DNA of 64,000 nucleotides. It comes from Paraflavitalea soli (lineage in GTDB: Bacteria > Bacteroidota > Bacteroidia > Chitinophagales > Chitinophagaceae). The stretch's first letter is position 1; each line of letters starts with the position of its first letter. The notes under the pieces were generated by a model that saw nothing but the letters and a program-made list of their open reading frames with translations, did not search any database and was not told where the DNA came from. Where the stretch lies: assembly GCF_003555545.1 (NCBI RefSeq), contig NZ_CP032157.1, positions 4,468,546 to 4,532,545 of the forward strand. Direction: 5' to 3'. The position numbers and the translations under genes are program-made. Shown here in pieces: positions 8,863-16,872 of the stretch.

Positions 8863-10395
8863 TTACAACGGATTTTGTTCGGTGATACGGGGGTTGTAGT
8901 TCAACTCCACCGACAAGGGTATTTGCAGGGTGAACAATTTACCTGCCGGTACTACCAATTGATTGGTATGGTTGGCTGAACCGGTACGGTTGACACCAAT
9001 ATTCCAGCGTTTGTTATCAAAAAACTCAAACCCGGCTTCTCCCCAGAGTTCAATTCTGCGCTGCAACTGGATCTCCCGCAGGAGGGCATCGCCTGTGCTG
9101 ACCGACTTTACATATGAAGGATCTCTTTCATGTGCCAGGATATACAGTGTATTCTGCGCATTGGCATCCTGACCTGCTTTGGCTTCGGCCTCGGCTTTGG
9201 TCAATATCATTTCGGATGTACGCATGAAAATATCATCCTGGTTATAATTCGGAGTATTGGCATCAATGGGCGGGGCTGCGAATTTATAACTGTAATATTT
9301 AAAGTGTTTCTCGGGCAATTGGGAGCTGGCATATTTATAATCCACAGAAGCTGCCTCCACAAAGTTCTTTCTCCGGTAATCGGTGGGAGCTATCTGGTCA
9401 TACAAACGCTGATCGATGGCCAGCCAGGAGGCCTGGCTGCCGCCATAACCACCTTCGCCTTTGATATTCATCCAACCGGGGAAGGAGCTGGTGCCCTTGC
9501 CGGTGGCGGTGGAATAATCGTATCCGAAAATTGTTTCGGGCAGGGTGATATTGCTCATGCCGGCGGTGGTGTACTGGGTCTCATTGATGAGGGTTGGATA
9601 TTCCTGCATTACATAATCAGCAGCAGCAATAGCAGTGGGCCAATCGCCTGTAGTGATGGCAGCACGGGCCAGTACTACGGAAGCTACAGAGGCATCGATA
9701 TCTGTTTTGCTTGCTTTGTTGCTAAGGCCTGAGCTTTTGAACAGGGCAACGGCTTCTTTGGCATCGGCCAGCACCTGGTCCCAAACATCCTTTGCAGGTG
9801 CGCGGTCTTCTTCGCCCGCTACGGTAGTGTATAAGGGTACACCTGCTTTTGTGCTGCCGCCATGCTGGTAATCATCCTGGTAAAGCCACATCAGGTAGGT
9901 ATAACTGAGGGCCCTCATGGTTAAAGCAGCAGCCTTGTATTTCATGATCAGCTTGTTGGCATCGGTGGTTACTGCGGGATCAAAATTGGCGGGGATCAGG
10001 TCTAAGACCTGGTTGGCATAATAGATCCACTTATAATACATGCTCCAGTACAAGGCAGCGCGGGCCTGGTTTTCCTCGCGGTAATTGAGCATCTGGTAAT
10101 CGGATACCAGCCAGCCGCCATTGGTATGGGCGAGCACCATGTCATTGCCTTTAAGGTTCAGGAGCAGGTTGCATACCAGGTAGTTCCTTGAATCGACGGA
10201 ATTGACAGGCACGTATCCATTTACCTGGGATACCAAACTGGTAACCATGGGCTCGAGTACGGTGGCAGGTTTTGTTTTGATGATCTCCTGCAATTGCTCG
10301 CGGGTCATGGTACCATCGGGGTCGATGTTCAGTGATTTGGAACAGGAGCTAAAGATGGAGATCAGGCTCGCTATGATGATGATATTTTTTTTCAT
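8863..10395 (-). CDS. SusD/RagB family nutrient-binding outer-membrane lipoprotein
   Basis: 510 residues. The lipoprotein signal ends IFSSC, placing the mature protein on the outer membrane. TPR-like helices of the SusD fold are recognisable, with the typical segment KYKAAALTMRALSYTYLMWLYQD near residue 160 and the C-terminal family block LLREIQLQRRIELWGEAGFEFFDNKRW. SusD proteins act as lids that capture glycans or peptides for the partner SusC channel. The partner is encoded immediately upstream with an 11-bp gap. No degradative enzyme lies in this operon, so the substrate is unknown. Confidence 0.95.
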   Translation of the reverse strand: MKKNIIIIASLISIFSSCSKSLNIDPDGTMTREQLQEIIKTKPATVLEPMVTSLVSQVNGYVPVNSVDSRNYLVCNLLLNLKGNDMVLAHTNGGWLVSDYQMLNYREENQARAALYWSMYYKWIYYANQVLDLIPANFDPAVTTDANKLIMKYKAAALTMRALSYTYLMWLYQDDYQHGGSTKAGVPLYTTVAGEEDRAPAKDVWDQVLADAKEAVALFKSSGLSNKASKTDIDASVASVVLARAAITTGDWPTAIAAADYVMQEYPTLINETQYTTAGMSNITLPETIFGYDYSTATGKGTSSFPGWMNIKGEGGYGGSQASWLAIDQRLYDQIAPTDYRRKNFVEAASVDYKYASSQLPEKHFKYYSYKFAAPPIDANTPNYNQDDIFMRTSEMILTKAEAEAKAGQDANAQNTLYILAHERDPSYVKSVSTGDALLREIQLQRRIELWGEAGFEFFDNKRWNIGVNRTGSANHTNQLVVPAGKLFTLQIPLSVELNYNPRITEQNPL

Positions 10396-10406
10396 GATTG
10401 TTTCAT

Positions 10407-13400
10407 TTAGAGGGTCAGGTTAATACCAAAGGTGATGGTGCGTGTTTGTGGAAAGCCAAAGGCTGCTGTGGTAGAACCACCATCAAAAGACTGCCGTGGA
10501 TCCAAACCTTTCTTAGCGGAGAAGAAAGCCAGGTTTTCCACGCTGAAGAAAACGCGCAGGGCCTCTATTCCATTTTTCGATGCAATGGACTGGGGCAGGC
10601 GATAACCTACGGATACGTTCCTGATATTGAAATAAGAAGCATCGAATAGAGCCCAATCAGAATATTGGCCTTGGGCGCCACCTACGGGCCTGCTATAATA
10701 GTTTTGGGCGCCATTCATGAACATGGGGATATTGGAGTCGGGGTTTTCGGGTGTCCATCCTTTCATCATATCCTTGTGAATGCCCAATACTCTTTGCAAG
10801 GTCAGGTTCTGGTAAGTAAGAGAAATTGTTTTTCCGCCTATCTGCCAGCTGGTAAGTACGGAGAGGTCGAAACTTTTATATTGAACGGAGGTATTAAAGC
10901 CGCCTACCAGGTCGGGAGAGGCAGTACCCAGTTCGAACTTGGTACCATCGTTTCCTTTGGTGGTAACAATATCACCTATTTTCTTTCCGGGATACAGTGA
11001 CAGGTTATCAGTAGCTCTCAGCTCTTTGTACAACAACCCTTCGCCGGTAGCTTTGTCTACGCCTGCGTATTTGTACATATAGAGGTTGTAATAATCTTTT
11101 CCTTCACCACGGAGGTAGTTGCCTTCTTCATAATTGCCATTGAGGGCTTTGGAACCCACGCCTGGTGGTATTTCCAGCAATTTATTCTCATAATGAGAAG
11201 CCCTTACGCTCACGTTCCAGTTCCAGTCTTTGCTGCGGATGATATCGTATCCGAGTTCAATTTCATAACCAGTGTTCATGAGGGAGGCTACGTTTTCCAA
11301 TTTGGAAGCCTGACCGGTAGAAGCGGGCAATGGTTTTGCCCATAACATGTCGACGGTCTTGCGGCGGAAATAATCTACGGTACCATAGAAACGATCCCAG
11401 ATACGGAAGTCGAGGCCGGCATCGAAAATATTGTTGCTTTCCCAGGTCAATGCAGGGTTTCCAATGGATGCCTGATAGATGCCCAAAACAGGGTTTTCGA
11501 TGGAACCGGTATTGGAGATGGCCCAGATATCGGTCCAGCGGTTGGCGCCGACATTCTGGTTGCCCAATGTGCCATAACTGGAGCGCAGCTTCAGTTCGGT
11601 AAGCCATCCGGCAGTTTTGTCCATGAATTTCTCCTGGCTGATCCTCCAGGCGCCCCCTACTGACCAGAAGGTACCCCATTTGTCGTAGCGGAAGTTGGAT
11701 GATCCATCGGTACGGATGCTGGCGGTCAAATAATATTTGCTATCGTAATTGTAGCTGGCCCTGGAAAGATAACCTTCCAATGCTGAGCTAACGCCATTAC
11801 CGGTAAGGCTATTGATACGGATAGCGTTGGTCATATCGGGATTGTTGGGGGCAAACATCAATGATTTGCTACCGCTCATGTTGTCGCCGCGTGTCCAGCG
11901 GTATTCATGACCTGCCAATACATCGATGGAGTGGGCACCCAATACTTTCGTATAATTGATGGTCTGAATGGTATTCAGGTTCATTCCTTTGGCCCAGTAA
12001 CCGGAAATAGAGCCCTGCAGATCTCTTGCTGCTGTGCCGCTCTCATTATTGCCGTATGTTTTGTTGTAGGTATAGATATTATCGAGTGAGAAATCGAGCT
12101 TAACGCGGAAGTCTTTCAGGAAAGTGCCTTCGAGGAAAGCACGGCCGGAGAAATCATCGGAGGTGAGCTCGGTGAGGTCTTTCTCAAAATAAATGGCGGG
12201 GCTGTAACCGGTAAAGCTGGCGCGTTTGGTAGCACCATAAGGAGACCAGGTTTCGCCAGTGCCCAGGTCGTACATGATATCGCCATTGGCATTGCGCCTG
12301 ATGCTGCCATCCTGGTTGTGTGCGAAGAGTGGCCAGGTGGGTGCGAAATAATCTTTGAATGCAAACACGTTGTTGTTGACGGTACCGCCTGAATAGTTGG
12401 GCACATTGGAATAGCGACGGGAATAAGAGATGTTCATACCGCCTTTGAGCCAGGAAGTAATGGCGGTGTTCACCTTTAACCGGGCATTGTAGCGGTTGAA
12501 GTCGGAGCCCATTACGTAAGAGGGATCGCTCATATACCCTACAGACAGGAAGTAATCTGTTTTATCATTACCTCCGCTGAGGCTCACATTGTATTGCTGG
12601 CTGAAGGTTTTCTTAATGAAATAATCGTTCCAGTCATCATGATAGAGGAGTTTAGCATCGGGCCTTATTTTGCCGGTTGCGGGATCGATGAGGGTGGTGC
12701 CGGCAGGGATATCATAGAGCATGTAGTTGCCCAGGTTGTTGGGGTTTTGCAAGGCAGCGCCATTGGCAGTAAACAGATTCTTGCTGGCGTACTGGCGGGC
12801 ATCTGCATCATTGAGGTGCAGGCCTGCAGCAGCGGCATCATTGCTATACCTTACATAATTATAGATACCCTTCCAGGCCAATTCATAAAACTCGGCAGGA
12901 TCTTTCACCATATCAAAATCGGGTATGCCCTGGCTGTTTTGTCCCAGGCGAACATCGAAGTTGATCTTTGTTTTACCCCGGGTACCTTTTTTAGTGGTAA
13001 CGAGGATCACGCCGTTGGAAGCGCGGGAACCGTAAAGTGAGTTGGAAGCAGCATCTTTCGAGATCACAATGGATTCGATATCGGCGGGATTATAAGAGGC
13101 CAGTGGGAAGGCGCTGGGTACTCCATCGACCACCACGAGGGGGTCGGAACCTGCTGACAGGGAACCCAAACCTCTCACGCGGATGGAAGCTTCGCTACCC
13201 GGCTGACCGGTAGAAGTAGACAGCTGCACACCGGACACCATTCCTTCCAATGCTCTTGACAAAGTAGACACGTGCTGCTGGCTGATGGCTTCTGCTGACA
13301 GGGTGCTGACGGAACCGGTGAGGTCTTTCTTCTTCACTTGTCCGAATGCCACTACTACCACTTCATTGAGGGAAGCGGGCAATGCTTTTAACTGAAGAAT

Positions 13401-14126
13401 GAAGGCGCCTCCTACAGCTTTGGACAGGACATTTTCGCCCACTGATATGGTGCCGCCTGCGGGGATAGCGATCAGTTTTGATACGGGTATCTCCAAAGGA
13501 GTAAACCCTACAGAACTTATGACCAGGATGGCGGACTCATCGACATTGGACAGGGAGAATTGTCCGGTGGCGGTAGAGGTAGTGCCTTGTTTGGTATTCT
13601 TTACGGAGATAGAAGCAGCGCTAATGGGCTCTCTTGTTTCTGCATTGACCAGCTGTCCTGTAATATGGATATCCGGCACGGCTACGCTATCGGGGGCTTT
13701 TTCCTTTGGAACGGGCTTCCTCATCATGACGATGGTCTTGTCTTCGAGCAGGTAAGACAAAGGTTGATCGCGGAGAGCCTTCTCCAGGAAATCCTGGAGG
13801 GACATACCAGTTGCCGTGATGGTAACGGGTTTGGTGTTCTCCAATAGTTCTTTGTTACAGAATACAATAAACCCGGTTTGTTTTTTAATGGCAGTAAATA
13901 CTTTTTCCAGGGGCATGTCTTTCCCGGACAAAGTGATGGTTTGTGAGGTTACATTAGCTGAAACCTGCAGGCAAAAAGCCAAAAGGAAAAAAGAACTTAG
14001 TTTCATTGCCTTAAGAATTTTGCTTCTCCTGCTACCGGAAGAACTCTTCCCTTCGGATAGCTGGCGAAAAATCCTGGTGAGGGAGCATAGCTTGCTCCCG
14101 CTTGCAGGATAAACAGTTTTTTGCAT
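10407..14126 (-). CDS. SusC/RagA TonB-dependent transporter with STN signalling domain
   Basis: 1239 residues. After a charged leader of about 40 residues comes a signal peptide (LSSFFLLAFCLQVSA), then an STN domain (about 64-120; PLEKVFTAIKKQTGFIVF), a carboxypeptidase-like domain (about 152-240), a TonB plug (about 265-375; SIRVRGLGSLSAGSDPLVVVDGVP) and the 22-strand barrel ending FGINLTL. The STN domain normally contacts a FecR anti-sigma factor, and the FecR and ECF sigma genes lie directly upstream on the same strand, so this transporter probably reports substrate binding to that sigma factor. The long start is kept because extended leaders are common in Chitinophagaceae SusC proteins. 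Confidence 0.95.
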   Translation of the reverse strand: MQKTVYPASGSKLCSLTRIFRQLSEGKSSSGSRRSKILKAMKLSSFFLLAFCLQVSANVTSQTITLSGKDMPLEKVFTAIKKQTGFIVFCNKELLENTKPVTITATGMSLQDFLEKALRDQPLSYLLEDKTIVMMRKPVPKEKAPDSVAVPDIHITGQLVNAETREPISAASISVKNTKQGTTSTATGQFSLSNVDESAILVISSVGFTPLEIPVSKLIAIPAGGTISVGENVLSKAVGGAFILQLKALPASLNEVVVVAFGQVKKKDLTGSVSTLSAEAISQQHVSTLSRALEGMVSGVQLSTSTGQPGSEASIRVRGLGSLSAGSDPLVVVDGVPSAFPLASYNPADIESIVISKDAASNSLYGSRASNGVILVTTKKGTRGKTKINFDVRLGQNSQGIPDFDMVKDPAEFYELAWKGIYNYVRYSNDAAAAGLHLNDADARQYASKNLFTANGAALQNPNNLGNYMLYDIPAGTTLIDPATGKIRPDAKLLYHDDWNDYFIKKTFSQQYNVSLSGGNDKTDYFLSVGYMSDPSYVMGSDFNRYNARLKVNTAITSWLKGGMNISYSRRYSNVPNYSGGTVNNNVFAFKDYFAPTWPLFAHNQDGSIRRNANGDIMYDLGTGETWSPYGATKRASFTGYSPAIYFEKDLTELTSDDFSGRAFLEGTFLKDFRVKLDFSLDNIYTYNKTYGNNESGTAARDLQGSISGYWAKGMNLNTIQTINYTKVLGAHSIDVLAGHEYRWTRGDNMSGSKSLMFAPNNPDMTNAIRINSLTGNGVSSALEGYLSRASYNYDSKYYLTASIRTDGSSNFRYDKWGTFWSVGGAWRISQEKFMDKTAGWLTELKLRSSYGTLGNQNVGANRWTDIWAISNTGSIENPVLGIYQASIGNPALTWESNNIFDAGLDFRIWDRFYGTVDYFRRKTVDMLWAKPLPASTGQASKLENVASLMNTGYEIELGYDIIRSKDWNWNVSVRASHYENKLLEIPPGVGSKALNGNYEEGNYLRGEGKDYYNLYMYKYAGVDKATGEGLLYKELRATDNLSLYPGKKIGDIVTTKGNDGTKFELGTASPDLVGGFNTSVQYKSFDLSVLTSWQIGGKTISLTYQNLTLQRVLGIHKDMMKGWTPENPDSNIPMFMNGAQNYYSRPVGGAQGQYSDWALFDASYFNIRNVSVGYRLPQSIASKNGIEALRVFFSVENLAFFSAKKGLDPRQSFDGGSTTAAFGFPQTRTITFGINLTL

Positions 14127-14220
14127 AACTTACAAGAGTTTTGGTTATTAAAGAATCCGTTAGCCAACGGTTTAAAAATGCCAGGACGATACACTTCCTT
14201 TAACAAGCAAGTGTTTATAT

Positions 14221-14252
14221 CCGGGTCATGTTGCCGCATGATCCGGTTTTTT
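14221..14252 (+). terminator. plus-strand terminator-like hairpin between fecR and susC
   Basis: CCGGGTCATG pairs with CATGATCCGG (one G/A mismatch) across a 6-nt loop, followed by six T on the plus strand. All neighbouring genes are on the minus strand, so the T run follows the hairpin only for antisense transcription. On the sense transcript the hairpin lies in the fecR-susC spacer and could still slow polymerase or protect RNA. Confidence 0.45.
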
Positions 14253-14275
14253 ATTTCTGGCAGCAATGAAAGTTC

Positions 14276-15529
14276 TTATTTATATACGATGAGGCGGCGA
14301 TCGCCTTCCATCTTAAAATGTACTTCTGACACCCTTAGTGCCCTGATCAATGCATCGAGGGTCATATTGCGGCTCAGGCCGCCGACAAACCGTAAATCGG
14401 GAACGCCACTTTGATACACTACTTCTATATTATACCAACGCTCGAGTTGCTTCATCACTTTATCGAAGGCTATATTTTCGAGGTTGAAGTAACCGTTCTT
14501 CCAGGCAATAGCGGCCTCGCTTTGGTTATTGGCGATAGACAATAGTTGTTTGCTGTTGTCTATATTGGCTTGCTGGCCAGGCAATAGAATGGCAGACAAG
14601 GGATGGCTATTGACTGCCTGGGGCACGATGGTAGAATTGACCTTAACGCTGCCTTCGATGAGGGTGGTCTTTTCTATCTCCTCATTCTCATAAGCATTTA
14701 CATTAAAGGCGGTACCCAATGCCTGGATCTGCTGGTTCTTCGTTTGCACAATAAAGGGCCAGGTTTTATCATGGGCTACTTCTACATATACTTCACCGGT
14801 TATTTTTACTCTCCTCTCCTGCTTATTAAAGGCAATAGGATAGGTGATACTGCTGGCGGCATTCAACCATACTTTGGAACCATCGGGCAATACGAGTTGG
14901 AACTGCCTGCCCTTTGGGGTGGACATGGTATTGTAGGTCATTTCCTTTGGCTGTCCGGCAGCCTGATCAACACGGGGCTGGTAGATCACCTGGTTGTTGT
15001 GCAGGGAGATCTGTGCACCCTGCTGCTGGCCGATCACTCCATTGGCGGCACTGTCCAGCACGATCTGTTGTCCATCGGCCAGTGTCAATACAGCACCATC
15101 ATGACCGGGTGGAATAGGGTCAATATTTTTGACTACTACACTATACGTTTTCTGTTGCTCCGGTTTCTTTTCGATCAATAACTTCCCTACCAACACGGAA
15201 GCTCCCAACAGGAGGATGGCTGCAGCGGCCCAACCCCAGCGAAAAGTGCGAACGGGGGTGTTGCCGGTAACGACGGGTTCGGCAGGCCACTGTTTAAGAA
15301 TTTTATCGGCCAGTTGTTGTTTATCGGACAGGGTAAACGGCTCATCATCATCTTTGAGCTGATCCCAGATCTTTTCAATGATGGGCGCCAACTGTTCCTT
15401 GGTAGCACCGGCCTCCAATAATTGGATCAGCGCTGCCCTCTCCTGCGGCGTGGCTGTTCTATTGAACCACTTTATGTACAAATCCTCCAGCTTGGTATTG
15501 CCAGCCTGCATATAGAATAGGTTGTACAT
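14276..15529 (-). CDS. FecR family anti-sigma factor
   Basis: 417 residues. The cytoplasmic N-terminal part (about 1-90) carries the sigma-binding helices, followed by one membrane segment (WGWAAAAILLLGASVLVG), then the periplasmic FecR domain with MSTPKGRQFQLVLPDGSKVWLNAASSI and a C-terminal DUF4974-like region (FDKVMKQLERWYNIEVVY). FecR proteins hold an ECF sigma factor and release it when the cognate TonB transporter binds ligand. The sigma gene lies 64 bp upstream and the STN-containing SusC 149 bp downstream, an exact match to that circuit. An ATG six codons later is an alternative start. Confidence 0.95.
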   Translation of the reverse strand: MYNLFYMQAGNTKLEDLYIKWFNRTATPQERAALIQLLEAGATKEQLAPIIEKIWDQLKDDDEPFTLSDKQQLADKILKQWPAEPVVTGNTPVRTFRWGWAAAAILLLGASVLVGKLLIEKKPEQQKTYSVVVKNIDPIPPGHDGAVLTLADGQQIVLDSAANGVIGQQQGAQISLHNNQVIYQPRVDQAAGQPKEMTYNTMSTPKGRQFQLVLPDGSKVWLNAASSITYPIAFNKQERRVKITGEVYVEVAHDKTWPFIVQTKNQQIQALGTAFNVNAYENEEIEKTTLIEGSVKVNSTIVPQAVNSHPLSAILLPGQQANIDNSKQLLSIANNQSEAAIAWKNGYFNLENIAFDKVMKQLERWYNIEVVYQSGVPDLRFVGGLSRNMTLDALIRALRVSEVHFKMEGDRRLIVYK

Positions 15530-15593
15530 CGAGAGACAACGGAAAAAACAAAAAGGGGATATGGAAGGAAAATTATTTTTAGGGAAATCTTAT

Positions 15594-16157
15594 TTAGAGC
15601 AGTCCAATGGGCGCTTTGGTAGATATGTATTTTTTTATGGATGCATTGGCGTACTGGAGGTATTTTTTGATGGCATCGCGCGATACGTGCATTTCGGTAG
15701 CAGCCTGTTCATATTTGAGGCCCCGCTTCCTGCAGAGGGTCCAGGCTTTCAATTGCTGGGGAGGCAGGAGTCCGACGGCTTCTTCGAGGAGGGTGAACAG
15801 GGTTTCCTGGTGTTGGGCTTCTTCTTCATCTGGTGGCTTGATGGCCTGCTGCCATTCCCATTCCTTGTTTTTTTCCCGTACCATTTTCTTAATGGCATTG
15901 AAGGCGTGGTTTCTGGCAACGATCAGTAAATAGGAACGAAAGCTGTGGAGATGGGCTAAGGTTTCTCTCGTGAGCCAGAGTTTTATGAAGATGTCCTGGA
16001 CAATTTCTTCTGCCAGGGGTCTGTCTTCCAAATGTTGGTAGATGAATTTGAATACTAATCCGGAGTAATCGAGTACTAATTTTCTGAACGCCAACTCATC
16101 TCCTGCCGCAACCAGCAACAGCAGTTCTTTTTCATCGGTTGATTGATTGGGTATCAC
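15594..16157 (-). CDS. ECF RNA polymerase sigma factor
   Basis: 187 residues, typical of ECF sigma factors. Region 2 is visible at about residues 24-95 (FRKLVLDYSGLVFKFIYQHL, AEEIVQDIFIKLW, SYLLIVARNHAFNAI) and region 4 at about 125-180 (LEEAVGLLPPQQLKAWTLCRKRGLKYEQAATEMHVSRDAIKKYL). It is first in the sigma-FecR-SusC-SusD unit and is expected to direct transcription of the SusC/SusD genes when released by FecR. A TAAATTTG -7-like box lies upstream on the minus strand but has no matching -33 box. Confidence 0.95.
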   Translation of the reverse strand: MIPNQSTDEKELLLLVAAGDELAFRKLVLDYSGLVFKFIYQHLEDRPLAEEIVQDIFIKLWLTRETLAHLHSFRSYLLIVARNHAFNAIKKMVREKNKEWEWQQAIKPPDEEEAQHQETLFTLLEEAVGLLPPQQLKAWTLCRKRGLKYEQAATEMHVSRDAIKKYLQYANASIKKYISTKAPIGLL

Positions 16158-16270
16158 GCAGGGCAGGGTTGTTTGGTTGCACGAATAACAAATGGGTCAA
16201 AACAAATTTAGGTTAAATCATCAAAATGGGTGGGGTTTTCTGGACAAGAAAAGTTGAGAGATGCAGTATA

Positions 16271-16298
16271 CAGAATCCAGAATTTAGAATCCAGAAGA
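16271..16298 (+). repeat. 7-bp tandem array, unit CAGAATC
   Basis: Four adjoining units read CAGAATC, CAGAATT, TAGAATC and CAGAAGA. The period is exactly seven with point differences between units. Confidence 0.8.
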
Positions 16299-16324
16299 AT
16301 ACAGGAGGCGGGGTTTGGGAGGAG

Positions 16325-16352
16325 TTAGGATTTAGGATTCTTTGTGTGTAGC
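16325..16352 (+). repeat. 7-bp array TTAGGAT x2 with conserved flank
   Basis: Two perfect TTAGGAT units are followed by TCTTTGTGTGTAGC. The same array and flank recur at 16484-16525. Confidence 0.8.
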
Positions 16353-16483
16353 TGGGTGATGGAGGGATGGCGGGTGCTGTGGAAGGGGGCCTGGTATGTA
16401 ACGGGGATGCAAAGAATTACGGTCATGGCTGGCCATGCAGGTATGGAATAGCATGGAAAGGGCATCTTTCATATGTGGAGAAT

Positions 16484-16525
16484 TTAGGATGTAGGATTTA
16501 GGATTTAGGATTCTTTATGTGTAGC
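16484..16525 (+). repeat. 7-bp array TTAGGAT x4 with conserved flank
   Basis: Units TTAGGAT, GTAGGAT, TTAGGAT, TTAGGAT are followed by TCTTTATGTGTAGC, matching the flank of the 16325 array at 13 of 14 positions. The two elements are copies with different unit numbers. Confidence 0.85.
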
Positions 16526-16723
16526 GACGTAGTTGGTGTTTGATATTTCGGGTTCTTATGGGTAGCTGCGTGGTGGAAGGGGAAGTATGGAGCAAATTTT
16601 TGGTTTCCGGGTGATGGGGGCAGGTGGGGAGAAGGAAGGGATGTGTGGGAGGGTAAAATAAGCTGCCAGTACTATCTGGTACCTATGTTCTACGAAGGAG
16701 GTAGCTGTCTGGTGCGGCGGAGG

Positions 16724-16778
16724 GTCTCGCTAAAGTCCCGATAAGGTCCCGACAAGGTCTCGATAAGGTCCCGATAAG
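16724..16778 (+). repeat. 11-bp tandem array, consensus GTCYCGAYAAG, five units
   Basis: Units are GTCTCGCTAAA, GTCCCGATAAG, GTCCCGACAAG, GTCTCGATAAG and GTCCCGATAAG. The array ends 94 bp before the ATG at 16873. The period is close to one helical turn, so all units would face one side of the DNA. Confidence 0.9.
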
Positions 16779-16872
16779 GGTCAGGCCAAAGGAGGATGAA
16801 ATGGAGTGGATCCGGTGGGAGTAAAAACGTTTGTATTCAATATCTTATTCATAATCAATTAAATCCAATTTT

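Larger units (their letters stand above)
16158..16872. other. gene-free, repeat-rich stretch upstream of the 459-codon ORF
   Basis: 715 bp without a credible gene. It is G/A-rich on the plus strand and holds three arrays of 7-bp units and one array of 11-bp units, annotated separately. Two of the 7-bp arrays share a conserved 3' flank. Confidence 0.75.

Noticed and set aside
14603-15181. 192-codon plus-strand ORF over fecR
   Set aside because: Antisense shadow; the FecR gene is intact and well conserved.
16203-16210. TAAATTTG -7 box upstream of the sigma gene (minus strand)
   Set aside because: No TTTG at 19-21 bp spacing upstream; the same isolated box also occurs at 24653 upstream of the second susC.
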